Source of the DNA: Dictyobacter kobayashii
GTDB taxonomy: Bacteria; Chloroflexota; Ktedonobacteria; Ktedonobacterales; Ktedonobacteraceae
DNA length: 64,000 nt
NCBI RefSeq assembly: GCF_003967555.1
Contig: NZ_BIFS01000001.1
Coordinates: 4,464,001 to 4,528,000 of the forward strand
Direction: 5' to 3'
The notes beneath the pieces are model-generated. The model made no database searches. It was not told where the DNA came from and saw only the letters and a list, made by a program, of their open reading frames with translations. This document shows positions 26,485 through 36,144 of this stretch, one piece after another. The translations under genes were made by a program, and so were the position numbers. How positions within the stretch are numbered: the stretch's first letter is position 1; each line of letters starts with the position of its first letter.

Positions 26485-27804
26485 ATGATGAAGAGCAATG
26501 AGATTCGGCACACCTTTCTGGACTACTTTCAGCACAAGCAGCACAAATACTTGTCAAGCAGTCCGCTTGTCTTGTCGTCAGACAAAAGCTTGTTGTTTGT
26601 GAATGCAGGTATGGTGCCCTTTAAAAATGTGTTCCTGGGCCAGGAACAGTTGCCGTATACGCGGGTGTGTAGTAGCCAGAAATGTTTGCGCGTTTCAGGC
26701 AAGCATAATGATTTAGAGAGTGTGGGCAGTTCTCCACGACACCATACCTTTTTTGAGATGCTGGGTAACTTCTCCTTTGGAGACTACTTCAAGCAAGAGG
26801 CAATTCATACCGCGTGGGAGCTTTTGACCCAGGTCTACCAGCTGCCTGTGGAGCGTCTCTGGATCTCTGTATATAAGGATGATGAGGAGTCGGCGCGCAT
26901 CTGGGAAGAGGTTGGTGTGCCGCGCCAGCGCATCCTGCCTTTTGGGGATGAGGATAACTTCTGGTCTATGGGTGAGACTGGCCCATGTGGCCCGTGTTCC
27001 GAGATCCACTATTATCGTGGTTCAGACCCGAGTAAGCAGCGTCCCGAAGGCGTAAACTCTGCGGACGATGATTATATGGAGATCTGGAACCTGGTGTTTA
27101 TGCAGTATAATCGTGATGAGCAGGGAAGCCTGACCCCTTTATCCGCATTCTCTGTCGATACCGGCATGGGTCTGGAACGCCTTACAACGGCGCTACAGGG
27201 CGTTCAGAGCAGCTATGAGACCGATCTGTTTCTACCCATCTTGCAGCGTTTGCTGGAGCTCAACCGGCAAGGCAATGCACATTATCAACAACATCAGCCA
27301 ACGTATAATGCGATTGCGGATCACAGCCGGTCGTTGGCGTTTTTGATTGCGGATCATGTCGTTCCTGGCAATAATGGTCGCGACTATGTCTTGCGGCGCC
27401 TGATCCGGCGGGCGGCGTATATGGGACGTACCCTGGGTCTGGAGCAGCCCTTTCTGGCATCGGTCGCGCAGGTGAGTATCGATATACTTGGCCAGCAGTA
27501 TCCTGAACTACAGCAAAGTAGTGCTGATATTCAGGCGCTTCTAACGGCTGAAGAGAAACGTTTCCAGCGCACTTTAAGCAGAGGATTGCGTTTTCTGGAG
27601 GAGGTGTGCCAGCAATTGACACAAGCTGGCCAGCGCACACTACCAGGTCCTGAGGCATTTAAGCTGTATGATACCTTTGGTTTTCCACTTGATCTGACCC
27701 AGAAAATACTGGCGGAGCGTGGCCTGAGTGTCAGTATGCAGGCTTATGAGGAAGAACGCTTGAAACAGCAGCAACGTTCCCGCCAGCATGCAGCATTCAA
27801 ATAA
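26485..27804 (+). CDS. Core alanyl-tRNA synthetase lacking editing and C-Ala domains
   Basis: The 439 residues match AlaRS from residue 1: MKSNEIRHTFLDYFQ, FVNAGMVPFKNVFLG, FFEMLGNFSFGDYFK, WSMGETGPCGPCSEIHYY, VDTGMGLERL and AIADHSRSLAFLIADHVVPG. It then ends at the close of the tRNA-recognition helices (SMQAYEEERLKQQQRSRQHA). Full AlaRS is about 870 residues; the editing domain with its HxxxH zinc site and the C-Ala domain are absent. The next 330 nt are stop-rich in the frames checked, so this is not one simple frameshift. The ATG is 135 nt after the T-box terminator. It may be an inducible second AlaRS. Confidence 0.88.
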   Translation: MMKSNEIRHTFLDYFQHKQHKYLSSSPLVLSSDKSLLFVNAGMVPFKNVFLGQEQLPYTRVCSSQKCLRVSGKHNDLESVGSSPRHHTFFEMLGNFSFGDYFKQEAIHTAWELLTQVYQLPVERLWISVYKDDEESARIWEEVGVPRQRILPFGDEDNFWSMGETGPCGPCSEIHYYRGSDPSKQRPEGVNSADDDYMEIWNLVFMQYNRDEQGSLTPLSAFSVDTGMGLERLTTALQGVQSSYETDLFLPILQRLLELNRQGNAHYQQHQPTYNAIADHSRSLAFLIADHVVPGNNGRDYVLRRLIRRAAYMGRTLGLEQPFLASVAQVSIDILGQQYPELQQSSADIQALLTAEEKRFQRTLSRGLRFLEEVCQQLTQAGQRTLPGPEAFKLYDTFGFPLDLTQKILAERGLSVSMQAYEEERLKQQQRSRQHAAFK

Positions 27805-28140
27805 GCCATCTGATTTCTTATAGTTTTATACATCTTTTTTAGAGTGCTCAGGTGATGATTGGCTGGCAAAAAATCGTCACTTGAGCTCGTTGATCCCTGA
27901 TGATCACATGTTATTCTGTGCCAAATTATGGTTTTTACCTTTTACTTAGCCTTATCATAAGGCTTGCCATGCGATTTTACGCTATGTTAACGCAGAAAAA
28001 CGCAATATTTTCCTTGATTTTGCGCATTTATGCGGTTATTATAGAAGTAGTACTGCAATTTGATGCGGGTTTGTAGAGGGAGATGGGGTGGTATATGGAT
28101 GATTTTAAAGTGAACAATGTGTTGAGAATGAAAGGTTGAT
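27805..28140. other. Intergenic with predicted MFS promoter
   Basis: TTGATT (28014-28019), 17 nt and TATTAT (28037-28042) form a likely promoter for the permease. The spacer contains CGCATTTATGCG, a small inverted repeat that could be an operator. No coding remains of the missing AlaRS domains were found here. Confidence 0.55.
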
Positions 28141-29382
28141 ATGGTCTCAAATTATAAGCAGGTAGATAGGCGCAGGGTGCTTATTGCGCGGGCAGCCGTT
28201 ATCGCTCTTTTTTTCAGCAATGGAACAGTGATTGCTACCTGGGCAACACGTATTCCTGCTATCCAGACAAAATTGAATTTGCCGCCCGGCCAGTTAGGTA
28301 TTGCTCTGCTTGGTGCGGCTGTAGGAGCCTTGCTGGCTATGAATGTGGCCGGGCGTATCTCGGTGCGCTTTGGTAGTGCCCTTATTACTACATTATCCGC
28401 CATTGGTTTATGTATTACACTACCAATGTTAGCTGTCGCCCCTAATTTACTCTGGCTGAGTGTAGCATTAGTCTTTCTGGGTGGCTTTAATGGATCGATG
28501 GATGTCACCATGAACCTGCAGGGGGCAGCCGTCGAACAGCAATATGGAAAACCTATCTTTAATTCTTTTCACGCCTGCTATAGCGTTGGTGCACTGGCTG
28601 GTGCCTTTGTGGGTGGTATTTTTGCTTCATATAATGTTAGCCCTCTGACTCATTTCTTACTGATCGCTATCCTGGCCGTTATTGAGGTCCTGGTGGCCTC
28701 GCGCTTCCTCTTGCCCTCATCTCCTGTCAGTGAGCAGGCAGGGAAGGCCGAGCCGCACAAAAAGAAAGCCTTGTTTGCGCGACCTTCAGGTACCTTGATT
28801 GCACTGGGCGCGATTGCCTTTTGTGCCTTAATCAGTGAAGGAGCGATGTCCGATTGGAGTGCCGTCTATCTCTCCGGTACTGTGCACTCGGGGGCTGGAT
28901 TGGCTGCTGCTGGCTTCGCGGTCTTCTCATTATGTATGGCCATAGGTCGCGGCGTTGGTGACTATATTGCAGCGCGGCTCGGGCCAGCGTTCCTGGTGTG
29001 TCTGGGTGGACTCCTGGCTGCTTTGGGCCTTGGCCTGGGCTTACTCTTTGTCTGGACCCCGGTTGTGATCGTTGGCCTTGGCCTGGTCGGTTTAGGACTG
29101 GCTGTATTGTTCCCACTCGTCCTAAGTGCCGCTGGTCGGAGCTCTACTGGATCGGCCGAGATCGCTATCGCTACCGTCTCAACCTGTGGCTATGTGGGAT
29201 TTCTGATTGGCCCGCCGGTGATTGGTTTTGTCTCCGATAGATTTGGCCTCCGTATTGGCCTGGGTTTTGTGGTGTTCCTGTGCCTGATTACTTTCCTGCT
29301 TGGTCGCGTGGTTGGCAAGACCCCGGCGCAAAAAGTAGAAGTTGTGGATGCTGAACAGGCCGCCTATCCAGAAAAAGTTTAA
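28141..29382 (+). CDS. Major facilitator superfamily transporter
   Basis: This 413-residue protein has about 12 predicted membrane spans in two halves joined by a basic cytoplasmic loop (SEQAGKAEPHKKKALFARPS, near residue 205). The opening TWATRIPAIQTKLNLPPGQLG and FNGSMDVTMNLQGAAVE resemble the YbjJ-like branch of MFS permeases. The substrate is unknown. It has its own promoter and a strong terminator. Confidence 0.88.
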   Translation: MVSNYKQVDRRRVLIARAAVIALFFSNGTVIATWATRIPAIQTKLNLPPGQLGIALLGAAVGALLAMNVAGRISVRFGSALITTLSAIGLCITLPMLAVAPNLLWLSVALVFLGGFNGSMDVTMNLQGAAVEQQYGKPIFNSFHACYSVGALAGAFVGGIFASYNVSPLTHFLLIAILAVIEVLVASRFLLPSSPVSEQAGKAEPHKKKALFARPSGTLIALGAIAFCALISEGAMSDWSAVYLSGTVHSGAGLAAAGFAVFSLCMAIGRGVGDYIAARLGPAFLVCLGGLLAALGLGLGLLFVWTPVVIVGLGLVGLGLAVLFPLVLSAAGRSSTGSAEIAIATVSTCGYVGFLIGPPVIGFVSDRFGLRIGLGFVVFLCLITFLLGRVVGKTPAQKVEVVDAEQAAYPEKV

Positions 29383-29396
29383 TTGTTATAAATTTA

Positions 29397-29460
29397 TCAG
29401 ACAAAAGAGAAGCTGCTGGATCAGTTGTATTGCTGATCCAGCAGCTTCTCTTTTGTCTGA
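29397..29460. terminator. Bidirectional terminator between convergent genes
   Basis: Perfect 28-bp arms (29397-29424 and 29433-29460) around an 8-nt loop, with ACAAAAGAGAAGCTGCTGG in the left arm. It serves both the permease and the converging AICAR formyltransferase gene. Confidence 0.92.
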
Positions 29461-29499
29461 TTGGCGCCTGGTTAGTGTTGTGACATCAATCCGGGTGGT

Positions 29500-30675
29500 C
29501 TAGTGATGGAAGAGGCGTACTCCAGTAAAGGCCATGACCATACCATAGTCGTCGCAGGCTTCGATAACATTATCGTCGCGCAGCGAACCACCGGGCTGGG
29601 CGATATACTTCACCCCATACATCGCTCCACAATCGATGCTATCGCGGAAAGGGAAGAAGGCATCTGATCCCAGAGCTACCCCGGTGAGGGTCTTCAACCA
29701 CTGCTGTTTCTCGTCAGCGGTCAGGCGCTGTGGCACCTCTTCAAAATTCTCTTTCCACTGTTCGAGCTCGATTGGTGTCACATCATCGCGCAGATAAAGA
29801 TCGATGGCGTTGACGCGGTCCTGGCGTTTGATGCCGGGTTTCCAGCGCAATTCGGCGATTCTTGGATGCAGGCGCAGGTACCAGATAGCGGCCTTTGAAG
29901 CTGCCAGACGTGTACATTGGATGCGCGACTGCTGGCCCGCTCCGATGCCAATACACTGTCCATCTACCGCGAAGCAGATCGAGTTCGACTGGGTATATTT
30001 GAGCGCGATTAAAGAGATCAGCAGATCGCGTTTGGCTGCCTCGGGTAACTCAGTATTTTTAGTGGGAATATGGCTAAACCATTCGGGACTGGCCAGGCTG
30101 GTATTGCGCTTCTGCTCGAAGGTGACACCAAAGACCTCGCGCTGCTCGAACTCTGCTGGTTCATAGTTTGGATCGATCTGCAGGACGATATAGCGCCCCT
30201 TCTGCTTTTTGCGCAGGATCTCCAGGGCTTCTGGCTCATATCCAGGCGCGATCACACCATCAGAGACCTCACGGTTTAACAGGCGCGCGGTTGGCACATC
30301 CACCACATCACTGAGGGCGGCCCAATCTCCAAAGGATGAGAGTCGGTCGGCTCCCCGGGCACGGGCATAGGCGGTGGCCAGCGGGGAGAGCTCCAGATCA
30401 TCCACGTCATATGCCTTTTTGAGCTCATCGCTCAAAGGCAGGCCAACGGCCGCACCGGCAGGACTTACATGCTTGAAAGAGGCGGCGGCAGGCAATTGTA
30501 GTACCGTTTTGAGCTCTCTCACCAGTTGCCACGAGTTGAGCGCATCCAGCAGATTAATATAGCCGGGAGCGCCATTGAGAACGCTAAAAGGCAGCTCGCC
30601 ATTTTTCGCAAAGACGCGGGCAGGTTTCTGATGTGGGTTACATCCATATCGCAGGGTCAATTCGTTGTTTGTCAT
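29500..30675 (-). CDS. Stand-alone AICAR formyltransferase (PurH C-terminal domain only)
   Basis: This enzyme transfers a formyl group from 10-formyl-THF to AICAR, giving FAICAR. The 391 residues begin LTLRYGCNPHQKPARVF and include ASFKHVSPAGAAVG and KYTQSNSICFAVDGQCIGIG, the PurH transformylase motifs with the Lys-His pair. The roughly 190-residue IMP cyclohydrolase domain that normally precedes it is missing, and PurO at 4540 can supply that step. It lies 109 nt downstream of glyA on the same strand, so it probably shares the ZTP-riboswitch transcript. Confidence 0.93.
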   Translation of the reverse strand: MTNNELTLRYGCNPHQKPARVFAKNGELPFSVLNGAPGYINLLDALNSWQLVRELKTVLQLPAAASFKHVSPAGAAVGLPLSDELKKAYDVDDLELSPLATAYARARGADRLSSFGDWAALSDVVDVPTARLLNREVSDGVIAPGYEPEALEILRKKQKGRYIVLQIDPNYEPAEFEQREVFGVTFEQKRNTSLASPEWFSHIPTKNTELPEAAKRDLLISLIALKYTQSNSICFAVDGQCIGIGAGQQSRIQCTRLAASKAAIWYLRLHPRIAELRWKPGIKRQDRVNAIDLYLRDDVTPIELEQWKENFEEVPQRLTADEKQQWLKTLTGVALGSDAFFPFRDSIDCGAMYGVKYIAQPGGSLRDDNVIEACDDYGMVMAFTGVRLFHH

Positions 30676-30784
30676 GATTTGCTCTGTTTTCCTCTGATGC
30701 TATGGGCTTGTATCTGTGTCTGCAAAGTTGTGCTACCACTCACATTTTACCGTGAGTAGTAGCAGTTCACATCTTAGTGGGTGC

Positions 30785-32320
30785 TTAGTGTGTGCTGATC
30801 GTGGGCGCTTCTGACTGAACAAGATCAAGATTCAGCTCGGGATAGAGTGGATAGCGAGCCAGCAGGCTCTGTACACGCTGCTGAGCCTCGGCCAGAATCT
30901 GCTCATCCAGAATATATTTGGTCAGGCTCTTCTTGCCACTGGCGGCCTTCGCCGCTGTGACGTTGCTGAGGACGAGCTTGATAATGCTGGCGATCTCGCG
31001 CATCTCATCAGGTCCCATGCCCAGGGTGGTGGTTGCTGGTGTGCCAATGCGCAAGCCACTGGTATACCAGGGGCCATTAGCATCGAATGGCAGGGAGTTG
31101 CGGTTCAAGGTAATCTTACATTCGCGCAGAACCGACTCGGCCTGCCGACCGGTCAGACCAAATGTTTTGGCGACATCGATGAGGAGTAGATGGTTGTCTG
31201 AGCCGCCCGTAAGGACGTTCAAGCCTTCGGCAACGCAGGCCTCGGCCAGGGCCGCCGAGTTCTCGACGATTTTCTGGGCATAGGTCTGGAACTCGGGCTT
31301 TGAGGCTTCGCGGAAAGCAATCGCCTTCGCGGCCATCACATGGGGCAAGGGACCACCCAGCATGGCGGGACAACCCTTGTTAACCCATTCGGCGAACTCT
31401 GCTTTGCACAGCACCAGGCCACCACGTGGTCCACGCAATGTCTTATGGGTGGTGGATGTAACTACATGTGCATGCGGAATAGGATCAAAATCGCCTGTGA
31501 AGACTTTGCCAGCTACCAGACCCGCAAAGTGGGCCATATCTACCATCAGCACGGCCCCCACCTCGTCCGCCAGCTCACGCATGCGGGCAAAATTCAGTTT
31601 ACGAGGATAGGCACTGTAACCAGCCAGCAGGATCAATGGTCGGACTTCATGCAGCTGTTTGCGCAGTTGATCCAGGTCGATCAGGCCACTCTGTGGATCG
31701 ACAGAATACGTATAGACATCGAAGAGGTGGCTGGAGATGTTATGGCGATAACCATGGGTGAGGTGTCCACCAGAATAATAGTCCAGGGAAAGTAAGCGCT
31801 GATTGTGCACGACTTCGCGGACCTTATTCCAATCTTCTCGCGACAGCTTGGATGGATCTTCCTGTCCCAATTCTGCTAGGACCGGTTTTTGTGCTTTAGC
31901 TGAGAGAATAGCCAGAAAGGCAACCAGGTTAGCATCGGCTCCGGAATGTGGCTGCACATAGGCGTAATCCGCGCCAAAGAGCTCCTGGGCCAGCTGGGCC
32001 GCCTCAGACTCAATGGCATCCACGTTATCGCAGCCAGCATAGAAACGATGGTTAGGATAGCCCTCAGCATATTTATCGGTTAAGAGGTTACCCATTGCCA
32101 ATTGCGTGGCAAGCGAGCTATAATTTTCGCTGGCAATCATTTTCAAGTTGCTGCGCTGATCGTGTAGTTCTTGAATAATTCCCGTCGCGATGGTGGGCGA
32201 AATGCTATTGATCTGGTCAAGAGAAGCATAAAAAGCCGCCGCAGCAGAGTTGGGAGTTTGACCATTGAGGCTGTTTAGATAGCGAACCAGCAGAGACTGT
32301 TCTGTGGCGATTGTAGACAT
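30785..32320 (-). CDS. glyA: Serine hydroxymethyltransferase, long form
   Basis: GlyA converts serine and THF to glycine and methylene-THF with pyridoxal phosphate. The PLP lysine lies in STTHKTLRGPRGG; other landmarks are MIASENYSS, YAEGYPNHRFYAG and MVDMAHFAGLVAGK. At 511 residues it exceeds the usual 415-430: an N-terminal extension of about 50 residues and an insert (near residues 140-180, EDPSKLSREDWNKVREVV) account for this, as in the longer bacterial subgroup. AAAGGAG precedes the ATG. A ZTP riboswitch lies upstream. Confidence 0.96.
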   Translation of the reverse strand: MSTIATEQSLLVRYLNSLNGQTPNSAAAAFYASLDQINSISPTIATGIIQELHDQRSNLKMIASENYSSLATQLAMGNLLTDKYAEGYPNHRFYAGCDNVDAIESEAAQLAQELFGADYAYVQPHSGADANLVAFLAILSAKAQKPVLAELGQEDPSKLSREDWNKVREVVHNQRLLSLDYYSGGHLTHGYRHNISSHLFDVYTYSVDPQSGLIDLDQLRKQLHEVRPLILLAGYSAYPRKLNFARMRELADEVGAVLMVDMAHFAGLVAGKVFTGDFDPIPHAHVVTSTTHKTLRGPRGGLVLCKAEFAEWVNKGCPAMLGGPLPHVMAAKAIAFREASKPEFQTYAQKIVENSAALAEACVAEGLNVLTGGSDNHLLLIDVAKTFGLTGRQAESVLRECKITLNRNSLPFDANGPWYTSGLRIGTPATTTLGMGPDEMREIASIIKLVLSNVTAAKAASGKKSLTKYILDEQILAEAQQRVQSLLARYPLYPELNLDLVQSEAPTISTH

Positions 32321-32349
32321 CGTCGCTACTCCTTTGCTGTCAATATTCC

Positions 32350-32369
32350 AAAAACGTCATGAGACGTTT
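32350..32369 (-). terminator. Small terminator hairpin of the ZTP riboswitch
   Basis: On the minus strand AAACGTC-TCAT-GACGTTTTT lies between the aptamer and the glyA start codon. The stem is short, so strength is uncertain. Confidence 0.6.
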
Positions 32370-32382
32370 CTTCATATATCCA

Positions 32383-32462
32383 GCCCAGGCGAGCGACTGT
32401 TGTGTTCAGTTCTCCGGGCTTCCTCGTGGTTATTCCACTCTATCGCCAGTTGCCAGAAGAAC
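32383..32462 (-). promoter_or_regulatory. ZTP (pfl) riboswitch upstream of glyA
   Basis: Read on the minus strand: GTTCTTCTGGC and GCCCGGAGAAC form P1 with one mismatch, enclosing ACTGGCG and a small GTGG...CCAC hairpin. The 3' element CGCCTGGGC (plus-strand 32383-32391) completes the motif, and its CGCC can pair with the GGCG of ACTGGCG as the known pseudoknot. ZTP/ZMP binding normally turns genes on when 10-formyl-THF is short, which fits glyA and the AICAR formyltransferase. Confidence 0.88.
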
Positions 32463-32733
32463 AAGCTGTCATTTGTGTTGAAAGAGTATCCTTATTTGAT
32501 ATCTTCCACACATATTAGTATAACAGTCTGTGGAAGAGAGTCAAGGGGTGAGTTCATCAGCATCTTAATCGCAGAGTTTAATTTATCGATTTTTGGATAA
32601 TATTGTGAGGGGTGGCAGGTCAGAGGACGTAGTGTTAGTGGAATATGTTGCAATCGTACATTACTTGTATAGGTAGATATGATCGCAGCATAAATTTACC
32701 CCTTTTCTATGTAAAGAGAATTTAAGGAACATT
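32463..32733. other. Intergenic between divergent glyA leader and HEAT-repeat gene
   Basis: A/T-rich region that must hold both promoters. CTTCCACA...TGTGGAAG (near 32502-32537) is an inverted repeat of unknown role. No gene seen. Confidence 0.45.
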
Positions 32734-34293
32734 ATGATAGATATAAGGCATTCTTTAGAGCGGTTCCTTGCCGATCTAAATAGTGACGATGACATTGTTC
32801 CGGTTCATAGCAGTAGCGAGCGCCGGGATAGCGATGGTGAGGAGGGCGGAGAGCCTGTGGCAGTAGCTTTCAATGTTGAGGCAAGCTCTGTTCAAGCTGC
32901 TTTGTCGTCCCATGATGACAGTCTTTTGCAAGAATTACTAACCACACTTCATCACCCGCAACAGAAACGTCGCCTGGAAACGATCTATGCTTTAGGCGAG
33001 TTGGGCGATCCGCGCGCAATTAGCTCACTGATAGCTTTATTCGAGAATGAGACGGGCGAGGTCAGCCTGGTAGCTAGCCAGACACTGGCTGCGTTTGGCC
33101 AGGCCGCCCTTGAACCCTTGCTGGCCGCCCTGGCCAGTAAATCATCGGATATGCGCTATTGCGCGGCTGAAGCTCTGGGAGAGCTCGGGGATAAGCGTGC
33201 CGTGGTCGCACTGCTTATTGCCACCAGGGATGAAGATAGATATATACGCGCCCAGGCCGCCGAAGCCCTGGGAAAACTTGGTGATTATCGGGCCGTAGAA
33301 CCTTTGATTTCTATGCTACACGATGAGTATACAGACGCGCGTTGTCATGCTGCGGAAGCCCTTGGACTCCTCTGCGATCAGCGCGCTGTCTTGCCGCTCA
33401 TCCTGGCCCTTAACGATAAAAAAGAACGTGTGCGCGTGGAAGCTATCCATGCGCTTGCTTTGCTGGGGGATAGCCGCGCGGTTGGTCCCTTGCTGACCTT
33501 GCTGCCAGAATCCCAGTATTATGAACGTATCGAGATCATCGAGGCCCTGGGCTCTTTAAATGATTTCCAGGCCGTAGAGCCGTTGTTGCAACGAGCTATG
33601 CAGGATGATGAGGAACGTGTCCGCCAGGAGTCTATTATCGCCCTGGGTCACCTGGGTGATGAGCGAGCTATCGAGCCGTTAGTAGGAGCCCTGACGACCA
33701 CCTCTGACAGTTTTCTGCGCTCATACATGATTAAAACCCTGGGAATACTTGGATGCAAGCATGTGCAGCATATCTCCTGTATCCTGCTGGCTTTACTCCC
33801 CTGGTTATCTGATAAGAGTCAGGGGCTCTCCCACTATGTCCAGGCTGCAACTGCAACGGCTCTGGGCCGGTTTGGTGATAGGCGTGCCCTTGAGCCTTTA
33901 CTAGGCCAACTGGCTGATGACAATTATTATGTGCGCTGGCATGTCGCCCTGGCCCTGGCTGATATGCCTGACAGCAGCGTTGTCATACCTCTGATCCATA
34001 CCTTATCTGATCCACATCCGAAGGTGCGTGCAATGGGAGCAGAAGCTCTTGGACGCTGCAGAGACATGCGGGCTATCGTCCCGCTGTTGAGCAAACTCAG
34101 CGATGATAACAGTCATGTGCGAGCCAATGCCGCCGAAGCCCTTGGCTTTCTGGGAGCACAACAAGCCTTGCCGCAACTCGCCCTCCTGCAAGCCGATGAA
34201 ACACCCGTTTCGGCTGATAAGCCGGATCTACGGCGCAGAACAGTCAAAGAGGTGGCTAGTATGGCAATTACCCGTATTGCTATGCGTAGCTAA
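32734..34293 (+). CDS. HEAT-repeat (PBS lyase-like) protein
   Basis: After an acidic, low-complexity N-terminus (about residues 1-75), the rest of the 519 residues is a row of about a dozen HEAT repeats of some 31 residues with the pattern AAEALGxLGDxRAVxPLLxxL, for example AAEALGELGDKRAVVALL and AAEALGKLGDYRAVEPLI. Such solenoids bind proteins or, in phycobilisome lyases, chromophores. There is no lyase context here, so a scaffold role is more likely. No enzyme motif or membrane span is seen. Confidence 0.9.
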   Translation: MIDIRHSLERFLADLNSDDDIVPVHSSSERRDSDGEEGGEPVAVAFNVEASSVQAALSSHDDSLLQELLTTLHHPQQKRRLETIYALGELGDPRAISSLIALFENETGEVSLVASQTLAAFGQAALEPLLAALASKSSDMRYCAAEALGELGDKRAVVALLIATRDEDRYIRAQAAEALGKLGDYRAVEPLISMLHDEYTDARCHAAEALGLLCDQRAVLPLILALNDKKERVRVEAIHALALLGDSRAVGPLLTLLPESQYYERIEIIEALGSLNDFQAVEPLLQRAMQDDEERVRQESIIALGHLGDERAIEPLVGALTTTSDSFLRSYMIKTLGILGCKHVQHISCILLALLPWLSDKSQGLSHYVQAATATALGRFGDRRALEPLLGQLADDNYYVRWHVALALADMPDSSVVIPLIHTLSDPHPKVRAMGAEALGRCRDMRAIVPLLSKLSDDNSHVRANAAEALGFLGAQQALPQLALLQADETPVSADKPDLRRRTVKEVASMAITRIAMRS

Positions 34294-34299
34294 ACAGAG

Positions 34300-34355
34300 C
34301 ATAAGCAGAAGACCCCCATGCCTCCTTTGGGAAGCGTGGGGGTCTTCTGCTTATG
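34300..34355. terminator. Bidirectional terminator between convergent genes
   Basis: The inverted repeat CATAAGCAGAAGACCCCCATGC with its near-complement lies 7 nt after the HEAT gene stop and 13 nt from the permease stop. Confidence 0.85.
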
Positions 34356-34367
34356 GTTCTAGAAATC

Positions 34368-35936
34368 TTAATCAATAACAGCTACTGGCGACTTTTCAGT
34401 GGTCGTAGCAGATAGCTGGGCTTGCTGTTCTTCTTGCTTCTGTTCACGTTTGCCCCAGAAGTAGAAGACAATCGCCAGTAAGACGATGGCTCCCAGCGCG
34501 GTTAACTGGGTGGCTTCATATGGCAGGCGTGCCACGTTTGAAAGCTGAATGACCTCATTCGTGGGGAACAGCATAAAGATGACCGCGACCAAGGCATATG
34601 CGGTCGTGAGTATGGTGACCAGCCAGGCTCCAATCTTTCCTCCAGGCACGCGATAAGGGCGCTTGACTTGAGGATATTTATAGCGCAATACCAGGAAGGT
34701 TGGATAGATGAAGAGGTAGGACAGGATATTGATTGATACGGTGAAGCCGAGTACCAGGGCGAAGAGGGACTGCACGGAACCATCACCAAAAGTAGTGATC
34801 AGGACCGTGGCTACCATTGCTATCGTGGCGATAACTCCGCACAAAATTGTTGTTGTTATTGGGGTGCCATAGCGCGCGCTAAAGCGTCCTAATGCTCTGG
34901 GCGCGGCATGATCGAGGGCCGCGATGGCATAAGTACGGTTAGCACCACCCATCCAGGTAGCGCCACTTGAGGCCATGGTAATCGTGATGGCGGGAACCAG
35001 GATGATTTTTAACACAATCATCAACGGAGCAGGCAAGATAACAAATACATTGCTAATAGCCTGCAAAAAGCCGCTTGAATTGGCAATTTGTTGTTTATTC
35101 AGTGCCAGTAGAATGACCGCAATCGGGATTGTATAGGCAACCAGTGCCACACTACCAGCTCCCAGGAGTGAGCGTGGTACATCGCGCTGTGGATTGTGCA
35201 TCTCTTCACCCGCGCCACTCTGTACCTCAAAGCCGGTCCATTTAAAAATGAGCAGAGGAAGTATGCCGCTGATAATCAGACTCCAATCGCCGGTGGGCAT
35301 AAAGTCTCGTGCTTGCAAATGTGCACCTGGAGCATGTCCTTGGAGCAGCAGCCCTAACGCCAGGATGACAAAGAGTCCCAGTAGGGCCAGTTTAAGGATC
35401 GAGCCGATGATCGAGAGCCATTTCCCACTACGCATTGGCAAGAGTACACAGATGATAGTGCCCCAGATAAACACCAGTGAGATCAAAATAGTGAATACTG
35501 TGTCGGTGATTTTATTGCCACCCAGTAACGTATTGATGTTGCCGAACCAGAAGAGTTTAATGGAGGTAATCACCGTAACAAACATGGTGCCACCGATCCA
35601 GAGTGGATTTGAAATCCAGTAGAACATAGTGGTTAGCGCCGCGTAAAAGCGTCCGAAGGCCCGGCTGCTCCACTCATATACCCCTCCCTCTTGTGGGAAG
35701 GCACTTCCTAGCTCTGCCGCTAAAAGCCCGTAGGGAAGGAGAAATGTGATGGCCGAAAAGAGAATCCAGAATAGCGCCTGACCACCATAGGAAGAGACGG
35801 CTCCCAATGTATCAATACCAAGAATGGCTGCGATGGTGTAGAAAAGCATATCTATGAAGCGGAAATCGCGTTTAATTTTCTTTTTTTCTTCCGTCATAAT
35901 AGAAGGCATTACTGAAGATTGTCTATCGCTATTCAC
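34368..35936 (-). CDS. APC-family amino acid permease
   Basis: This roughly 520-residue protein has about 12-13 membrane spans. The first span region ILGIDTLGAVSSYGGQALFW and the following AAELGSAFPQEGGVYEWSSRAFG match the amino acid/polyamine/organocation superfamily signature. The substrate is unknown. The start is placed at GTG 35936 because AGGAG lies 6 nt upstream; ATG codons at 35909 and 35897 are possible. Confidence 0.9.
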   Translation of the reverse strand: MNSDRQSSVMPSIMTEEKKKIKRDFRFIDMLFYTIAAILGIDTLGAVSSYGGQALFWILFSAITFLLPYGLLAAELGSAFPQEGGVYEWSSRAFGRFYAALTTMFYWISNPLWIGGTMFVTVITSIKLFWFGNINTLLGGNKITDTVFTILISLVFIWGTIICVLLPMRSGKWLSIIGSILKLALLGLFVILALGLLLQGHAPGAHLQARDFMPTGDWSLIISGILPLLIFKWTGFEVQSGAGEEMHNPQRDVPRSLLGAGSVALVAYTIPIAVILLALNKQQIANSSGFLQAISNVFVILPAPLMIVLKIILVPAITITMASSGATWMGGANRTYAIAALDHAAPRALGRFSARYGTPITTTILCGVIATIAMVATVLITTFGDGSVQSLFALVLGFTVSINILSYLFIYPTFLVLRYKYPQVKRPYRVPGGKIGAWLVTILTTAYALVAVIFMLFPTNEVIQLSNVARLPYEATQLTALGAIVLLAIVFYFWGKREQKQEEQQAQLSATTTEKSPVAVID

Positions 35937-36144
35937 AAAGAACTCCTGCACATAGTAGATAATGAATATTTGCTGCCAGTAGAAAAAGCTGAATGGTTAT
36001 TGAAGTATTTCTTGCCCATCCACCTGTGCACGACGCTGTGCCACAACCCTGCAATATCTGAACTTTAGATATGGTTGAGGAGAATATAATCACATAATTA
36101 TAGCATTGCATATAATTATGTGTCAAAATATATCCCGATTTATA

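Noticed and set aside
27805..28140. Remains of AlaRS editing or C-Ala domains after the short AlaRS
   Set aside because: Frames read after the stop meet further stops quickly and no HxxxH or C-Ala pattern was found.
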